Origin: Microbacterium murale
GTDB lineage: Bacteria; Actinomycetota; Actinomycetes; Actinomycetales; Microbacteriaceae
Direction of reading: 5' to 3'
Assembly (NCBI RefSeq): GCF_030815955.1
Contig: NZ_JAUSXK010000001.1
Coordinates: 3,596,001-3,660,000, forward strand
DNA length: 64,000 bases
This document shows, piece after piece, positions 8,356 to 16,154 of the stretch. The position numbers and the translations under genes are program-made. The notes beneath the pieces were generated by a model that saw nothing but the letters and a program-made list of their open reading frames with translations, was not told the origin of the DNA and did not search any database. Each line of letters starts with the position of its first letter. Position 1 is the first letter of the stretch.

Positions 8356-11191
8356 GCTCTTCCAGCACTTCGATCACGTGGCGGTACGGCTTGCCGGTGG
8401 CACGGGTCATCCCGATCTCGCACGTGCGGTTCGCCGAGACGAACGCATCGAAGCCGTCGCGTTCCGCATCCGCTACTGACACCTCGGCGGACTCGACGGC
8501 CGTCGCGCTCTCGGTGAGTTCGGGGTGCAGCATCCCGCGGTCGCCGGCGAATGCGCAGCAACCCCAGCCATCCGGAATGTAGACCTCGTGGGCGACAGCG
8601 CCGGCGAGGGCGGTGAGCGCGCCCGTCGCACCGAGCGCAGTCGTCGAGCACGTCGGATGCACGGCGATCGACTCCAGCTTCTGCGCGACTGCGAGCTTGG
8701 GGAGCACCTCGCGGGCGACATAAGTCGTGGCGTCTTCGATGCGCAGACCGGCGTATTCCGGGTATTCGGCCAGCGATTTCGCCAGCATGACGTGCAGGCC
8801 CTCGGTGCAGGATGCCGCATCGCACACGACGGGCAGTTCGCCGTGGCGACTGGCCTCCCAGAGCGAGGCGAGCACACGACTCGTCATCCGGTCATAACCA
8901 GACAGATGCCCCTTCGACTTCCACGGCGTTCCGCAGCACAGCCCGCCGGCATCATCGGGAATCACCACGGGGATGCCGGCACGCTCGAGCAGAGCGCTGA
9001 GGGCGTCGCGTGAGCCGCTGCCATCTTCCTCCGGGCCGAATATCGTGCCGATGCACGCGCCGAAGAACACGGCCTGCGCATCGGCAGGAGCATTCGGCCT
9101 CGGCGGCGCCGAACCACCACGGGGGAGACCCGCGTCGTAGAGCGGCATCGTCTCAGCGCCGAGCACGGCGCGGCCGAGCTGCGTGACGCCCTTCACCAGT
9201 GGTGCAGGCAGGGCATCGGCGACGGTCAGCGCCACTGCGCCGATCCTGGTCACAGCTCCCCATCCCTTCGCCGCGACATCCCAGACACCGTCCTCGATCT
9301 TCGAAGCCTCTTCGGCACGCAGCCGTCGCACCAGATCGCCGGTGTTGATGTCGACGGGGCAGGCGACACCGCACATGCCGTCGACGGCGCAGGTCTGCAC
9401 GCCCTCGTAGTCGTAGTCGGAGCGCAGTTCTTTCAGCAGCTCCACGTCGCCCTGCTCCTCGGCCCAGGCCATATCGCGCCGCAGCACGATGCGCTGTCGC
9501 GGAGTCAGGGTGATGCTCTTGCTCGGGCACGACGGCTCGCAGTATCCGCATTCGACGCAGCGGTCGACCTCGCTCTCGACGGTCGGTACGCGCTTGAGAT
9601 CGTGCAGATACGATTCGGCATCGTCGGAGAGCACGACGCCGGGATTCAGAATGCCGTCCGGATCGATCAGACGCTTGATGTCCCACATGATGTCCGTGAG
9701 GAAGTCGCCGTACTGACGACGCACGAACGGCGCCATGATGCGCCCGGTGCCGTGCTCGGCTTTCAGCGATCCGCCCTGGCCCAGCACGAGGTCGACGAGG
9801 TCAGCTGTGAAGCGCTGGTATCGGGCGACGCTCGCGGCATCGTCGAAACGCTCGTTGAGCAGGAAGTGGACATTGCCGTCCTTGGCATGGCCGAAGATCA
9901 CCGAGCCTTCGTACTCGTGCTTCGTGAACAACACGATCAGCTGCTCGCACGTCGTGAGCAGTCGATCGACGGGAACGACGATGTCCTCCAGCAGTGCTGT
10001 GGTCCCGGAGGGACGCGCGCCGGCCACGGCCGTGTAGAGGCCCTTGCGCACCGTCCAGAGAGACGCCCGCTCGGCAGCATCCGTCGTGAGCGTCGGCAGG
10101 ACGGCCAGGGGGAGCGCGGCGAACTCCTGCAGTGCCGCGTCGCTCGCCTCGGCGAGGTCGTCGACGCTTGATGCATGCACTTCCACGAGCAGGGCGGCAT
10201 GGTCGTGCACATCGATCCCTGCGATCGCTGCGGGAACATCGCTGAGTCCCTGCGCGACGCGGAGGGAGGCGGCATCCATCAGTTCGATGGTCGCGAGGCC
10301 CTGCCCGGCGAAATGCGGCTCGGCGAGAGCCGGCAGAGCGGCCATGGCGTCGGCGAGCGTCTCGAACACAAGCAACCCGGTCGCGACCTGAGGGCGGATC
10401 TCGATCGTCCTGAACCGGGCCTCGGCGACGAAGGCCAGCGTGCCCTCTGAGCCGATCACGAGATGTTCGAGGATCCGTACTGGATCGTCGAAATCGAGGA
10501 GTGCGTTGAGCCCGTACCCCATGGTGTTCTTCATCGAGAACTGCTGCCTGACGAACGCGACATCGGCTGCGGAGCCGAGCATGCGCTCGCGGAGGGCGAT
10601 CAGTCCGTCGGCGATCTCCGGTTCCGCGGCACGCAGCCGGTCGAGTGCGTCCGGTGCGCCGGTGTCGAGGATCGTGCCGCTCGGCAGCACGAGCAGCAGG
10701 GATTCGATGGTCTGATACGAGTTCTCCGTCACCCCGCACGCCATGCCGCTGGAGTTGTTCGCGATCACGCCTCCGATCGTGCAGGCGATCTCGCTTGCGG
10801 GGTCGGGGCCGAGCTTGCGGCGGTGCCTGGCGAGTCTGGTGTTGACCTGGCGCACGGTCGCACCAGGGCCGACGCGCGCGATCCGGCCGTCGTCCTCGAG
10901 GCGGATGTCTCGGAAGTTGCTGCGGGTGTCGACGAGGATGTCGCCTGAGACAGCCTGCCCCGAAAGGCTCGTGCCGCCGGACCGGAAGGTGAGTGTGCGT
11001 CCGGCTGCGCGTACAGCGGCGAACGCGTCGGCGACGCCGGCGGCGTCCGCAGGCGTCAGCACGGCATCCGGGATGAGCAGATAGTGCGATGCGTCGTGTG
11101 CGCGCGCGAAGCGATCGATCGATCGTGAAGTGAGCACGGTCTGAGTGCCCAGCAGCGTGGTGTCCAGCGGATCCGCGAGTGTCGTGGACAC
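8342..11191 (-). CDS. FAD/Fe-S-dependent 2-hydroxyacid (D-lactate-type) dehydrogenase
   Basis: A 949-residue three-module oxidoreductase. Residues about 40-230 form an FAD-binding type 4 domain (FRSGGTSLSGQA...), followed by an FAD-oxidase C domain (residues to about 520, with FGHAKDGNVHF and EHGTGR). A ferredoxin-like domain follows with two clusters, C545-VECGYCEPSCP and CAVDGMCGVACPVD. The last third is a CCG domain pair (GLCCGTPW and GCCAFAGDRGM). This layout matches YdiJ/Dld-II enzymes that oxidise D-lactate or D-2-hydroxyglutarate and pass electrons to the respiratory chain. The GTG start has a good GAGGGAG site. A palindrome lies over its probable transcription start. The exact substrate is unresolved. 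Confidence 0.9.
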   Translation of the reverse strand: MSTTLADPLDTTLLGTQTVLTSRSIDRFARAHDASHYLLIPDAVLTPADAAGVADAFAAVRAAGRTLTFRSGGTSLSGQAVSGDILVDTRSNFRDIRLEDDGRIARVGPGATVRQVNTRLARHRRKLGPDPASEIACTIGGVIANNSSGMACGVTENSYQTIESLLLVLPSGTILDTGAPDALDRLRAAEPEIADGLIALRERMLGSAADVAFVRQQFSMKNTMGYGLNALLDFDDPVRILEHLVIGSEGTLAFVAEARFRTIEIRPQVATGLLVFETLADAMAALPALAEPHFAGQGLATIELMDAASLRVAQGLSDVPAAIAGIDVHDHAALLVEVHASSVDDLAEASDAALQEFAALPLAVLPTLTTDAAERASLWTVRKGLYTAVAGARPSGTTALLEDIVVPVDRLLTTCEQLIVLFTKHEYEGSVIFGHAKDGNVHFLLNERFDDAASVARYQRFTADLVDLVLGQGGSLKAEHGTGRIMAPFVRRQYGDFLTDIMWDIKRLIDPDGILNPGVVLSDDAESYLHDLKRVPTVESEVDRCVECGYCEPSCPSKSITLTPRQRIVLRRDMAWAEEQGDVELLKELRSDYDYEGVQTCAVDGMCGVACPVDINTGDLVRRLRAEEASKIEDGVWDVAAKGWGAVTRIGAVALTVADALPAPLVKGVTQLGRAVLGAETMPLYDAGLPRGGSAPPRPNAPADAQAVFFGACIGTIFGPEEDGSGSRDALSALLERAGIPVVIPDDAGGLCCGTPWKSKGHLSGYDRMTSRVLASLWEASRHGELPVVCDAASCTEGLHVMLAKSLAEYPEYAGLRIEDATTYVAREVLPKLAVAQKLESIAVHPTCSTTALGATGALTALAGAVAHEVYIPDGWGCCAFAGDRGMLHPELTESATAVESAEVSVADAERDGFDAFVSANRTCEIGMTRATGKPYRHVIEVLEELTRP

Positions 11192-11205
11192 GGAGCTCCC
11201 TCGAA

Positions 11206-11216
11206 TTGTCAGACAA
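11206..11216. promoter_or_regulatory. Palindromic operator TTGTC-A-GACAA for the GntR/dehydrogenase pair
   Basis: This is an 11-bp perfect dyad with a one-base centre in the 63-bp divergent spacer. Its GT...AC core resembles binding sites of FadR/LldR-type GntR regulators. It directly follows a TATTCT -10 box on the minus strand (11216-11221), so it covers the probable start of the dehydrogenase transcript, and it sits just upstream of the -35 region of the regulator gene. Confidence 0.65.
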
Positions 11217-11241
11217 GAATACTGAGAAGTCTAGTCTCGTT

Positions 11242-11247
11242 TAGGCT
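11242..11247 (+). promoter_or_regulatory. -10 box of a leaderless GntR transcript
   Basis: TAGGCT ends seven bases before the ATG at 11255, and there is no ribosome binding site, which is the typical actinobacterial leaderless arrangement. Confidence 0.55.
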
Positions 11248-11254
11248 GGACGCC

Positions 11255-11908
11255 ATGACCCCAGATCGCTCACTCGGTGTCGTCGGGATCGTGGATGCCG
11301 TCACACGTCAATTGCGCGCCGGTATTCTCACTGGCGAGATTCCGGCGGATGCGCCGCTCACCGAGGCGAAGGTCTCGGAGTCGTTCGGCGTGGCCAGGCC
11401 GAGCGCGAAAGCGGCGATCGAACAGCTCGTCGCCTCCGGTCTGCTCGTACGGACCGCGCACCGCAGCGCCCGTGTCGTCGCGATCGAACCGGTGATGGTC
11501 CATGACGTCTACCGCACCCGCACCAGGCTGGAGAGTGCGGCGCTGCGAGAACTGGCGGCGACGAGGACAGTGCCCGCCGCAGCAGCAGACGCCAATTCTC
11601 AGCTGCTGCGGATGCCGGCGGGGCCGAGCACTGAAACCGTCGACCCCGACCTCCGATTCCACACCGCGCTGATCGACGGCATCGGCAGCGAGCGCACGTC
11701 GCGCATGTACCGCAGCGTGCTCGACGAAGTGCGCCTGTGCATGGCCCAGGTGCAGGGCAGGCGGCTTCTCGACGCCGCGCTCATCGCGGCGCAGCACGGC
11801 GAGATCCTGGATGCGGTCGCAGCCGGCGACGGCGATCGTGCGGCCGCGCTGCTTGCCGCTCACCTCCGCTCGGCCGAAGACCGTCTTGTGGAGGCGCTGG
11901 GGGAGTAG
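11255..11908 (+). CDS. GntR-family regulator with FCD ligand domain
   Basis: A 217-residue FadR/LldR-type regulator. Residues about 10-75 are the winged helix (EIPADAPLTEAKVSESFGVARPSAKAAIEQLVASGLL). Residues 85-215 form the helical FCD domain, with the usual metal or ligand residues in DLRFHTALID, AAQHGEILDA and LLAAHLRSAEDR. Divergent from the 2-hydroxyacid dehydrogenase and next to a palindromic operator, it probably represses that gene until its substrate (D-lactate or a related acid) binds the FCD domain (inference). It ends two bases before the convergent neighbour. The mRNA appears leaderless. Confidence 0.9.
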   Translation: MTPDRSLGVVGIVDAVTRQLRAGILTGEIPADAPLTEAKVSESFGVARPSAKAAIEQLVASGLLVRTAHRSARVVAIEPVMVHDVYRTRTRLESAALRELAATRTVPAAAADANSQLLRMPAGPSTETVDPDLRFHTALIDGIGSERTSRMYRSVLDEVRLCMAQVQGRRLLDAALIAAQHGEILDAVAAGDGDRAAALLAAHLRSAEDRLVEALGE

Positions 11909-11910
11909 GG

Positions 11911-12855
11911 CTATTCGGAGTCGGACTCCGTGGCGGCATCCTCCACCTGGATCGGAGCATCGGCCGGGTCTGCCCACACCGGTGCGGGCAGAAGCGTGTC
12001 GGTGGCGCCGCCCTGGATCGCGCGCAGAGCGTCGGCGATCTCATCGGCGTTCTCCGGCACGGCCAGACCGCAGGTGTTCAACTCCGAGGCGAACTTGAGG
12101 GTGAGACGGGTCTTGCCTGCCTCGACTGCCTCGGCCGTCGTGCCGGTGCGCTTCTCGCTGCCGGTCTGGATGTCGGGCACCTCGTCGCACACGTGGTAGA
12201 CGGCTCCTCCGTCGACCCACACCACCTCGTCCTGGCCGAGAAGCTGGATGACCGTCGACTGGTCCGCGGTGTACTGCTCGACCGACGGCGGGTTGTAGTC
12301 GATACCGAGTGCGACGGCGACGACTGCCAGGACGACGCCGATGATCCCGGCCGTGGTCTTCTGGCCCTTGTCCATGTCCTTGTTAAGGAAGATGAGGATG
12401 ATCAGGGGCAGGAACGCGACGACGGCGATGATGGCGCCGAGCTGATTCTGCACGAAGAAGCGCACGGTGTCCGACTTCTTCGCCGGGTCGAGGCGATTCG
12501 CCTTCTTCCACAGGAAGGAGCCGGTGATCGCCAGCGCCGCGATGACGACCAGCGTCACGATGAGCGTGATGAACGCCCATTGGGGGAACTGCGCTGTGAC
12601 GTTCTGCTCCTCCAGAAGGCCGGTGTCGGGGTTGCGGACGAGCCCGCCGTCTTCGCCGACGAACTCGCGCTGGCGAAGAAGCCAGAAGATCGCGACAGCC
12701 TCCGCGGCGATGGCCACGAACCAGAGCACGGCAGCGATCCACCGGAGCGTCGTCGCCTTCTTCTTCGAACCGGCCGTCGGCTTCCAACCCGGTGCGGCTG
12801 TGTCGTCGGCGTCCGTCGTCGGTGATGCGACGGCCTTCTCGTTGCGCTCAGCCAC
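11911..12855 (-). CDS. Conserved membrane protein of unknown function
   Basis: A 314-residue protein with a polar N-terminus (about 35 residues), a hydrophobic span at about 40-60 (LRWIAAVLWFVAIAAEAVAIFWLL), a pair of spans around 110-165 and another near 180-200. A C-terminal extracytoplasmic-looking region of about 120 residues contains two Cys (HVCDEVP, NTCGLAV) and an acidic tail. I do not recognise the family. The GTG start at 12855 was chosen for the AGAGGGG site just upstream; an ATG twelve codons earlier lacks one. It is divergent from the two-gene membrane operon at 12926. A role in envelope or ion handling would be a guess. Confidence 0.75.
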   Translation of the reverse strand: MAERNEKAVASPTTDADDTAAPGWKPTAGSKKKATTLRWIAAVLWFVAIAAEAVAIFWLLRQREFVGEDGGLVRNPDTGLLEEQNVTAQFPQWAFITLIVTLVVIAALAITGSFLWKKANRLDPAKKSDTVRFFVQNQLGAIIAVVAFLPLIILIFLNKDMDKGQKTTAGIIGVVLAVVAVALGIDYNPPSVEQYTADQSTVIQLLGQDEVVWVDGGAVYHVCDEVPDIQTGSEKRTGTTAEAVEAGKTRLTLKFASELNTCGLAVPENADEIADALRAIQGGATDTLLPAPVWADPADAPIQVEDAATESDSE

Positions 12856-12913
12856 GGTGAGTTCCCCTCTGTCTGTGAACGCCCTGAGCATATCGGGCGG
12901 GGCGGGGCCTCGC

Positions 12914-12919
12914 TACGCT
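12914..12919 (+). promoter_or_regulatory. -10 box of a leaderless transcript (12926 gene)
   Basis: TACGCT ends six bases before the ATG at 12926. No Shine-Dalgarno sequence is present. Confidence 0.5.
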
Positions 12920-12925
12920 GGGGAC

Positions 12926-13408
12926 ATGACATCGGATGCTGACGACGCCCTCACCTGGGAGGGCGATGACGATCGGCCGACACAGAAACCTGCACCAGAG
13001 GCGGAGCAGAAGCCGTCGCTGCCGCGGGGGTGGAATGCCGTCGGCAAGCGCAGCGAGACAGTCGGCCGTATCCAAGAGGACGGTACGGTCAGTGATCCTG
13101 CCGAGCGGGCGCCGCTCAGCACGCCGATGCTTCTGCTCGTCGGGATCGTCGGTGGCATCTATCTGCTCTACACGGTCGGGTGGATCATCGGCGGGCTGAC
13201 CCTGCAGAGCAGCGCCATGTTCCTCATCCCCGACGTCATGTATCAGGTCGCGCTGTGGGCGGCCGTGCTCGCGCCGGCGCTGTGGTTCGGCGCGGTGTGG
13301 GTGTTGACCAGGCGATCGGCATCCTGGGTGCGCGTGGTCGGATTTCTCGGTGGTGTGCTGCTGCTCGTGCCGTGGCCGTTCGTGATGACCGGGGCGGTGG
13401 GAGCATGA
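12926..13408 (+). CDS. Small membrane protein, unknown function
   Basis: A 160-residue protein. The first 70 residues are polar and acidic then basic (DDRPTQKPAPEAEQKPSLPRGW), and the rest carries three hydrophobic spans (LLLVGIVGGIYLLYTVGWIIGG; VALWAAVLAPALWFGAVWVL; VVGFLGGVLLLVPWPFVM). It resembles DNA polymerase III-unrelated small membrane proteins seen in many Microbacteriaceae, but I cannot name it. The start is set by a TACGCT -10 box six bases upstream. Its stop overlaps the ATG of the next gene (ATGA), so the two proteins are probably made together and may form a complex. Confidence 0.75.
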   Translation: MTSDADDALTWEGDDDRPTQKPAPEAEQKPSLPRGWNAVGKRSETVGRIQEDGTVSDPAERAPLSTPMLLLVGIVGGIYLLYTVGWIIGGLTLQSSAMFLIPDVMYQVALWAAVLAPALWFGAVWVLTRRSASWVRVVGFLGGVLLLVPWPFVMTGAVGA

Positions 13409-13740
13409 CCGAGGAAGTCGTTCCTGCAAAGCAGTCGCTCGGTATCTGGAAGAGCGTCATCGTCGGTCTTGCCGGATTGTTCTACGCATACGCAGTCTGG
13501 AATGCCGTCTCGTACTTGATCACCGTCGCACCCGCGGGGATCAACGCGTACGGGTGGTTCGTGCTGATCTTCTCCGTGCTGTTCCCGATCCTCGTCTTCG
13601 TCGTCGCATATGCCCTTGGTCGGCGCCGCAGCGCAGGCGAACTGACGATCGCGATTGTCGCCGGCCTGGCGCTCGTCGCGGTGTTCTGGATGAACGTCGC
13701 GGCGCTCAGCATGCTGACCACATCGTTCCTCTCCCGTTGA
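13405..13740 (+). CDS. Small membrane protein, unknown function
   Basis: A 111-residue protein with three predicted spans: residues about 15-40 (SVIVGLAGLFYAYAVWNAVSYLI), 45-70 (YGWFVLIFSVLFPILVFVVAYALG) and 80-105 (IAIVAGLALVAVFWMNVAALSML). The loops are short and there are no recognisable catalytic motifs. It overlaps the upstream membrane-protein gene by four bases, so the two are coupled. It precedes serA but is separated from it by a hairpin and a new promoter, so a link to serine synthesis is not implied. Confidence 0.7.
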   Translation: MTEEVVPAKQSLGIWKSVIVGLAGLFYAYAVWNAVSYLITVAPAGINAYGWFVLIFSVLFPILVFVVAYALGRRRSAGELTIAIVAGLALVAVFWMNVAALSMLTTSFLSR

Positions 13741-13775
13741 CGAGGGTGGCGTCGCGTCCCGACGTCACACGGCAC

Positions 13776-13794
13776 GGAGCGGTATGCCCGCTCC
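13776..13794 (+). terminator. Stem-loop between the membrane-protein operon and serA
   Basis: A perfect 7-bp stem (GGAGCGG / CCGCTCC) with a five-base loop. It lacks a T-tract, so termination strength is uncertain. A TAGGGT -10-like box (13797-13802) follows at once and is probably the serA promoter. Confidence 0.5.
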
Positions 13795-13880
13795 GGTAGG
13801 GTGGAGACGATCGCGCCCCGACGGTGTGCGGCGCATCGATCCCATCCGCGCGTTGCCACGCTCACCCCGAAGGATCCGCT

Positions 13881-15485
13881 GTGCCGAAGCCCGTCGTGCT
13901 CATTGCCGAAGTTCTCTCGCCCGCCACGATCGAGGCCCTCGGGCCCGACTTCGACGTCCGTCAGGTGGACGGTACGGACCGCGAGGCACTCTTCTCCTCG
14001 CTCGCAGAGGCAGACGCAGTGCTCGTCCGCTCGGCAACGAAGATCGACGCAGAGGCTTTGAGCCACGCACCGAAGCTGAAGGTCATCGCGCGCGCCGGCG
14101 TCGGCCTCGACAACGTCGACATCCAGGCATCCACCAAGGCCGGTGTGATGGTCGTGAACGCACCGACCTCGAACATCATCTCGGCCGCCGAGCTCACTTG
14201 CGGTCACATCCTCAGCCTCGCTCGCCACGTGCCGGCGGCGCACGCCTCGCTGGCTGCCGGCCAGTGGAAGCGCAGCGCCTACACCGGCACCGAGCTGTTC
14301 GAGAAGACGCTCGGCATCGTCGGACTCGGCCGAATCGGCGCGCTGGTGGCCGCCCGTATGCAGGGCTTCGGCATGAAGATCGTCGCTTTCGATCCCTACA
14401 TCACCAGTGCACGCGCACAGCAGCTCGGCGTCGAACTGCGTACTCTCGATGAGCTCGTCGCCGAGGTGGACTTCCTCACCATCCACATGCCCAAGACGCC
14501 GGAGACGACGGGCATGATCGGCGCCGATCAGTTCAAGGCCATGAAGAAGTCGGCGTACGTCGTCAACGTCGCGCGCGGCGGCCTGATCGACGAATCCGCG
14601 CTGCGCGAGGCGCTGGTAGCCGGCGAGATCGCCGGAGCCGGTCTCGACGTCTTCACCTCCGAGCCGCCGGTCGAGGGCGGTTCGGCGCGCGAGCTGCTCG
14701 AGCTGCCCAACGTCGTCGTCACCCCGCATCTGGGGGCCTCGACCGAGGAAGCCCAGGAGAAGGCAGGCGTGTCGGTCGCTCGCTCGGTCAAGCTCGCGCT
14801 CGAGGGCGATCTGGTTCCGGATGCGGTGAACGTCGCCGGCGGTGTGATCGATCCGTTCGTCCGCCCCGGCATCGCGCTGGTCGAGAAGCTGGGTCAGATC
14901 TTCAGTGGGCTGACGACTTCGGCGCTCACGAGCCTCGACATCGAGGTCCGAGGAGAACTCGCCGAGTACGACGTCAGCGTGTACCGGCTGGCGGCGCTCA
15001 AGGGAGTGCTCTCCAACGTGGTCAGCGAGAACGTCTCGTACGTGAACGCACCGCTTTTCGCCGAGCAGCGCGGCATCGACGCGCGCCTGATCGTCGAGAA
15101 GGAGAGCCCCGAGTATCGCAACCTGACGACTCTTCGCGGCGCCCTCGCCGACGGCACTGTGCTCACGGTCGCGGGCACGCTCGCAGGCACTCGCATGGTG
15201 CAGAAGATAGTCGGGATCAACGGGCACGACATCGAAGTTCCGATCGAGACCCATCACATCGTGATGCAGTACACCGACCGCCCCGGCATCGTCGCGATCT
15301 ACGGCCAGAAGTTCGGTGCGGCGGGCATCAACATCGCCGGCATGCAGGTCGCGCGGCGCGAAGCCGGTGGCCAGGCGCTCACGGTGCTCACGGTCGACTC
15401 CCGCGTGCCGGAGGAGCTCCTGGCGGAGGTCGGCGAAGCCATCGATGCCAAGGTGATCCGCTCGATCGAGATCACCGAGGTCTGA
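13881..15485 (+). CDS. serA: D-3-phosphoglycerate dehydrogenase
   Basis: A 534-residue long-form PGDH that oxidises 3-phosphoglycerate with NAD, the first step of serine synthesis. The substrate-binding half starts at once (PKPVVLIAEVLSPATIEALG). The NAD fold has GLGRIGALVA near residue 150, the catalytic Arg and Glu are in NVARGGLIDE and DVFTSEPP, and His is in VTPHLGAST (about 280). After residue 310 come the allosteric-substrate-binding domain and a C-terminal ACT domain (TDRPGIVAIYGQKFGAAGINIAGMQV), the form subject to serine feedback. The GTG start at 13881 has GAAGG seven bases upstream. A leader of roughly 75 nt follows the TAGGGT box. Confidence 0.97.
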   Translation: MPKPVVLIAEVLSPATIEALGPDFDVRQVDGTDREALFSSLAEADAVLVRSATKIDAEALSHAPKLKVIARAGVGLDNVDIQASTKAGVMVVNAPTSNIISAAELTCGHILSLARHVPAAHASLAAGQWKRSAYTGTELFEKTLGIVGLGRIGALVAARMQGFGMKIVAFDPYITSARAQQLGVELRTLDELVAEVDFLTIHMPKTPETTGMIGADQFKAMKKSAYVVNVARGGLIDESALREALVAGEIAGAGLDVFTSEPPVEGGSARELLELPNVVVTPHLGASTEEAQEKAGVSVARSVKLALEGDLVPDAVNVAGGVIDPFVRPGIALVEKLGQIFSGLTTSALTSLDIEVRGELAEYDVSVYRLAALKGVLSNVVSENVSYVNAPLFAEQRGIDARLIVEKESPEYRNLTTLRGALADGTVLTVAGTLAGTRMVQKIVGINGHDIEVPIETHHIVMQYTDRPGIVAIYGQKFGAAGINIAGMQVARREAGGQALTVLTVDSRVPEELLAEVGEAIDAKVIRSIEITEV

Positions 15486-15563
15486 TCGGCTGAGGCGGGT
15501 GCCTGGATGATCAGGCTCCTTCTCCAGTCTTGCGTCTCTCGATGAGCGCCTAGATCCCGGCGA

Positions 15564-16106
15564 CTAGGAAGTCGCTCGAACTACGAGCTCGACGAGTGCG
15601 CGCAGCTCGTGACCCCGTGGGACGAGTCGATCGGGCCCGTTCACATCCAGCGAGTTGTTGAAATACAACCCGTCGCCGACGAGCAGCACGAGATCCAGCG
15701 ATGCCTGATCGCGAACCCGCGGCCGGATCGCGTCAGCCCAGCTGCTGCGTGTCTCGCGCAGCGCGTCGCCGGCTGCGCTCGAGCCGCCCTGCGCGAGTCG
15801 TGAGACCGCGATGAGTGCGCGGTCGAGCGGTGCGTTCTCCATGACGGAGGTGCGCACGTAATACGCCACTGGTCCGTCCGGTGCGCGGCTCATATCTGCG
15901 AGGTCCTCTTCGACGAGGACCTTCAGTCGCCTGATCATCCCGGCCGCGAGGTCGTCCTTCGAAGCGAAATGGTAGAGCAGGCCGCCCTTCGACACGTCGG
16001 CCGCCTTCGCTGTGGCATCCAGGGTCGCGGTGCGCTCACCAGCGGAGATGAGGATCTCCTCGAAGGCGTCGAGCACGCGTTCGCGAGCGAGGGGAGGTCT
16101 GGACAT
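15564..16106 (-). CDS. TetR-family repressor of the adjacent efflux gene
   Basis: A 180-residue TetR protein. The helix-turn-helix is at residues about 10-50 (ARERVLDAFEEILISAGERTATLDATAKAADVSKGGLLYHFASKDDL), a form typical of repressors with TetR_C_37-like ligand domains. It is divergent from a DHA2 multidrug carrier and shares a 49-bp spacer with a dyad operator, the standard self-regulated efflux arrangement. The ATG at 16106 lies seven bases after a TATAGT -10 box, so the transcript is probably leaderless. The same reading frame stays open far upstream over the efflux gene, but that part is not coding. Confidence 0.9.
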   Translation of the reverse strand: MSRPPLARERVLDAFEEILISAGERTATLDATAKAADVSKGGLLYHFASKDDLAAGMIRRLKVLVEEDLADMSRAPDGPVAYYVRTSVMENAPLDRALIAVSRLAQGGSSAAGDALRETRSSWADAIRPRVRDQASLDLVLLVGDGLYFNNSLDVNGPDRLVPRGHELRALVELVVRATS

Positions 16107-16113
16107 ATCTGTT

Positions 16114-16119
16114 ACTATA
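16114..16119 (-). promoter_or_regulatory. -10 box (TATAGT) of the leaderless tetR transcript
   Basis: On the minus strand TATAGT is followed by seven bases and then the ATG at 16106. It overlaps the dyad at 16116-16135, so repressor binding would block it. Confidence 0.6.
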
Positions 16120-16135
16120 CCATCTGGTCGGTTTA
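16116..16135. promoter_or_regulatory. Dyad operator between tetR and the DHA2 efflux gene
   Basis: The 20-bp site has TATACC on the left and GGTCGGTTTA on the right, close to the TATACCGAC-GTCGGTATA consensus-like dyads used by many TetR regulators. Twelve of 20 positions are self-complementary. It overlaps the tetR -10 box and lies 20 bp before the efflux start. Confidence 0.6.
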
Positions 16136-16154
16136 CTATCGAAAGAGGAATGCG

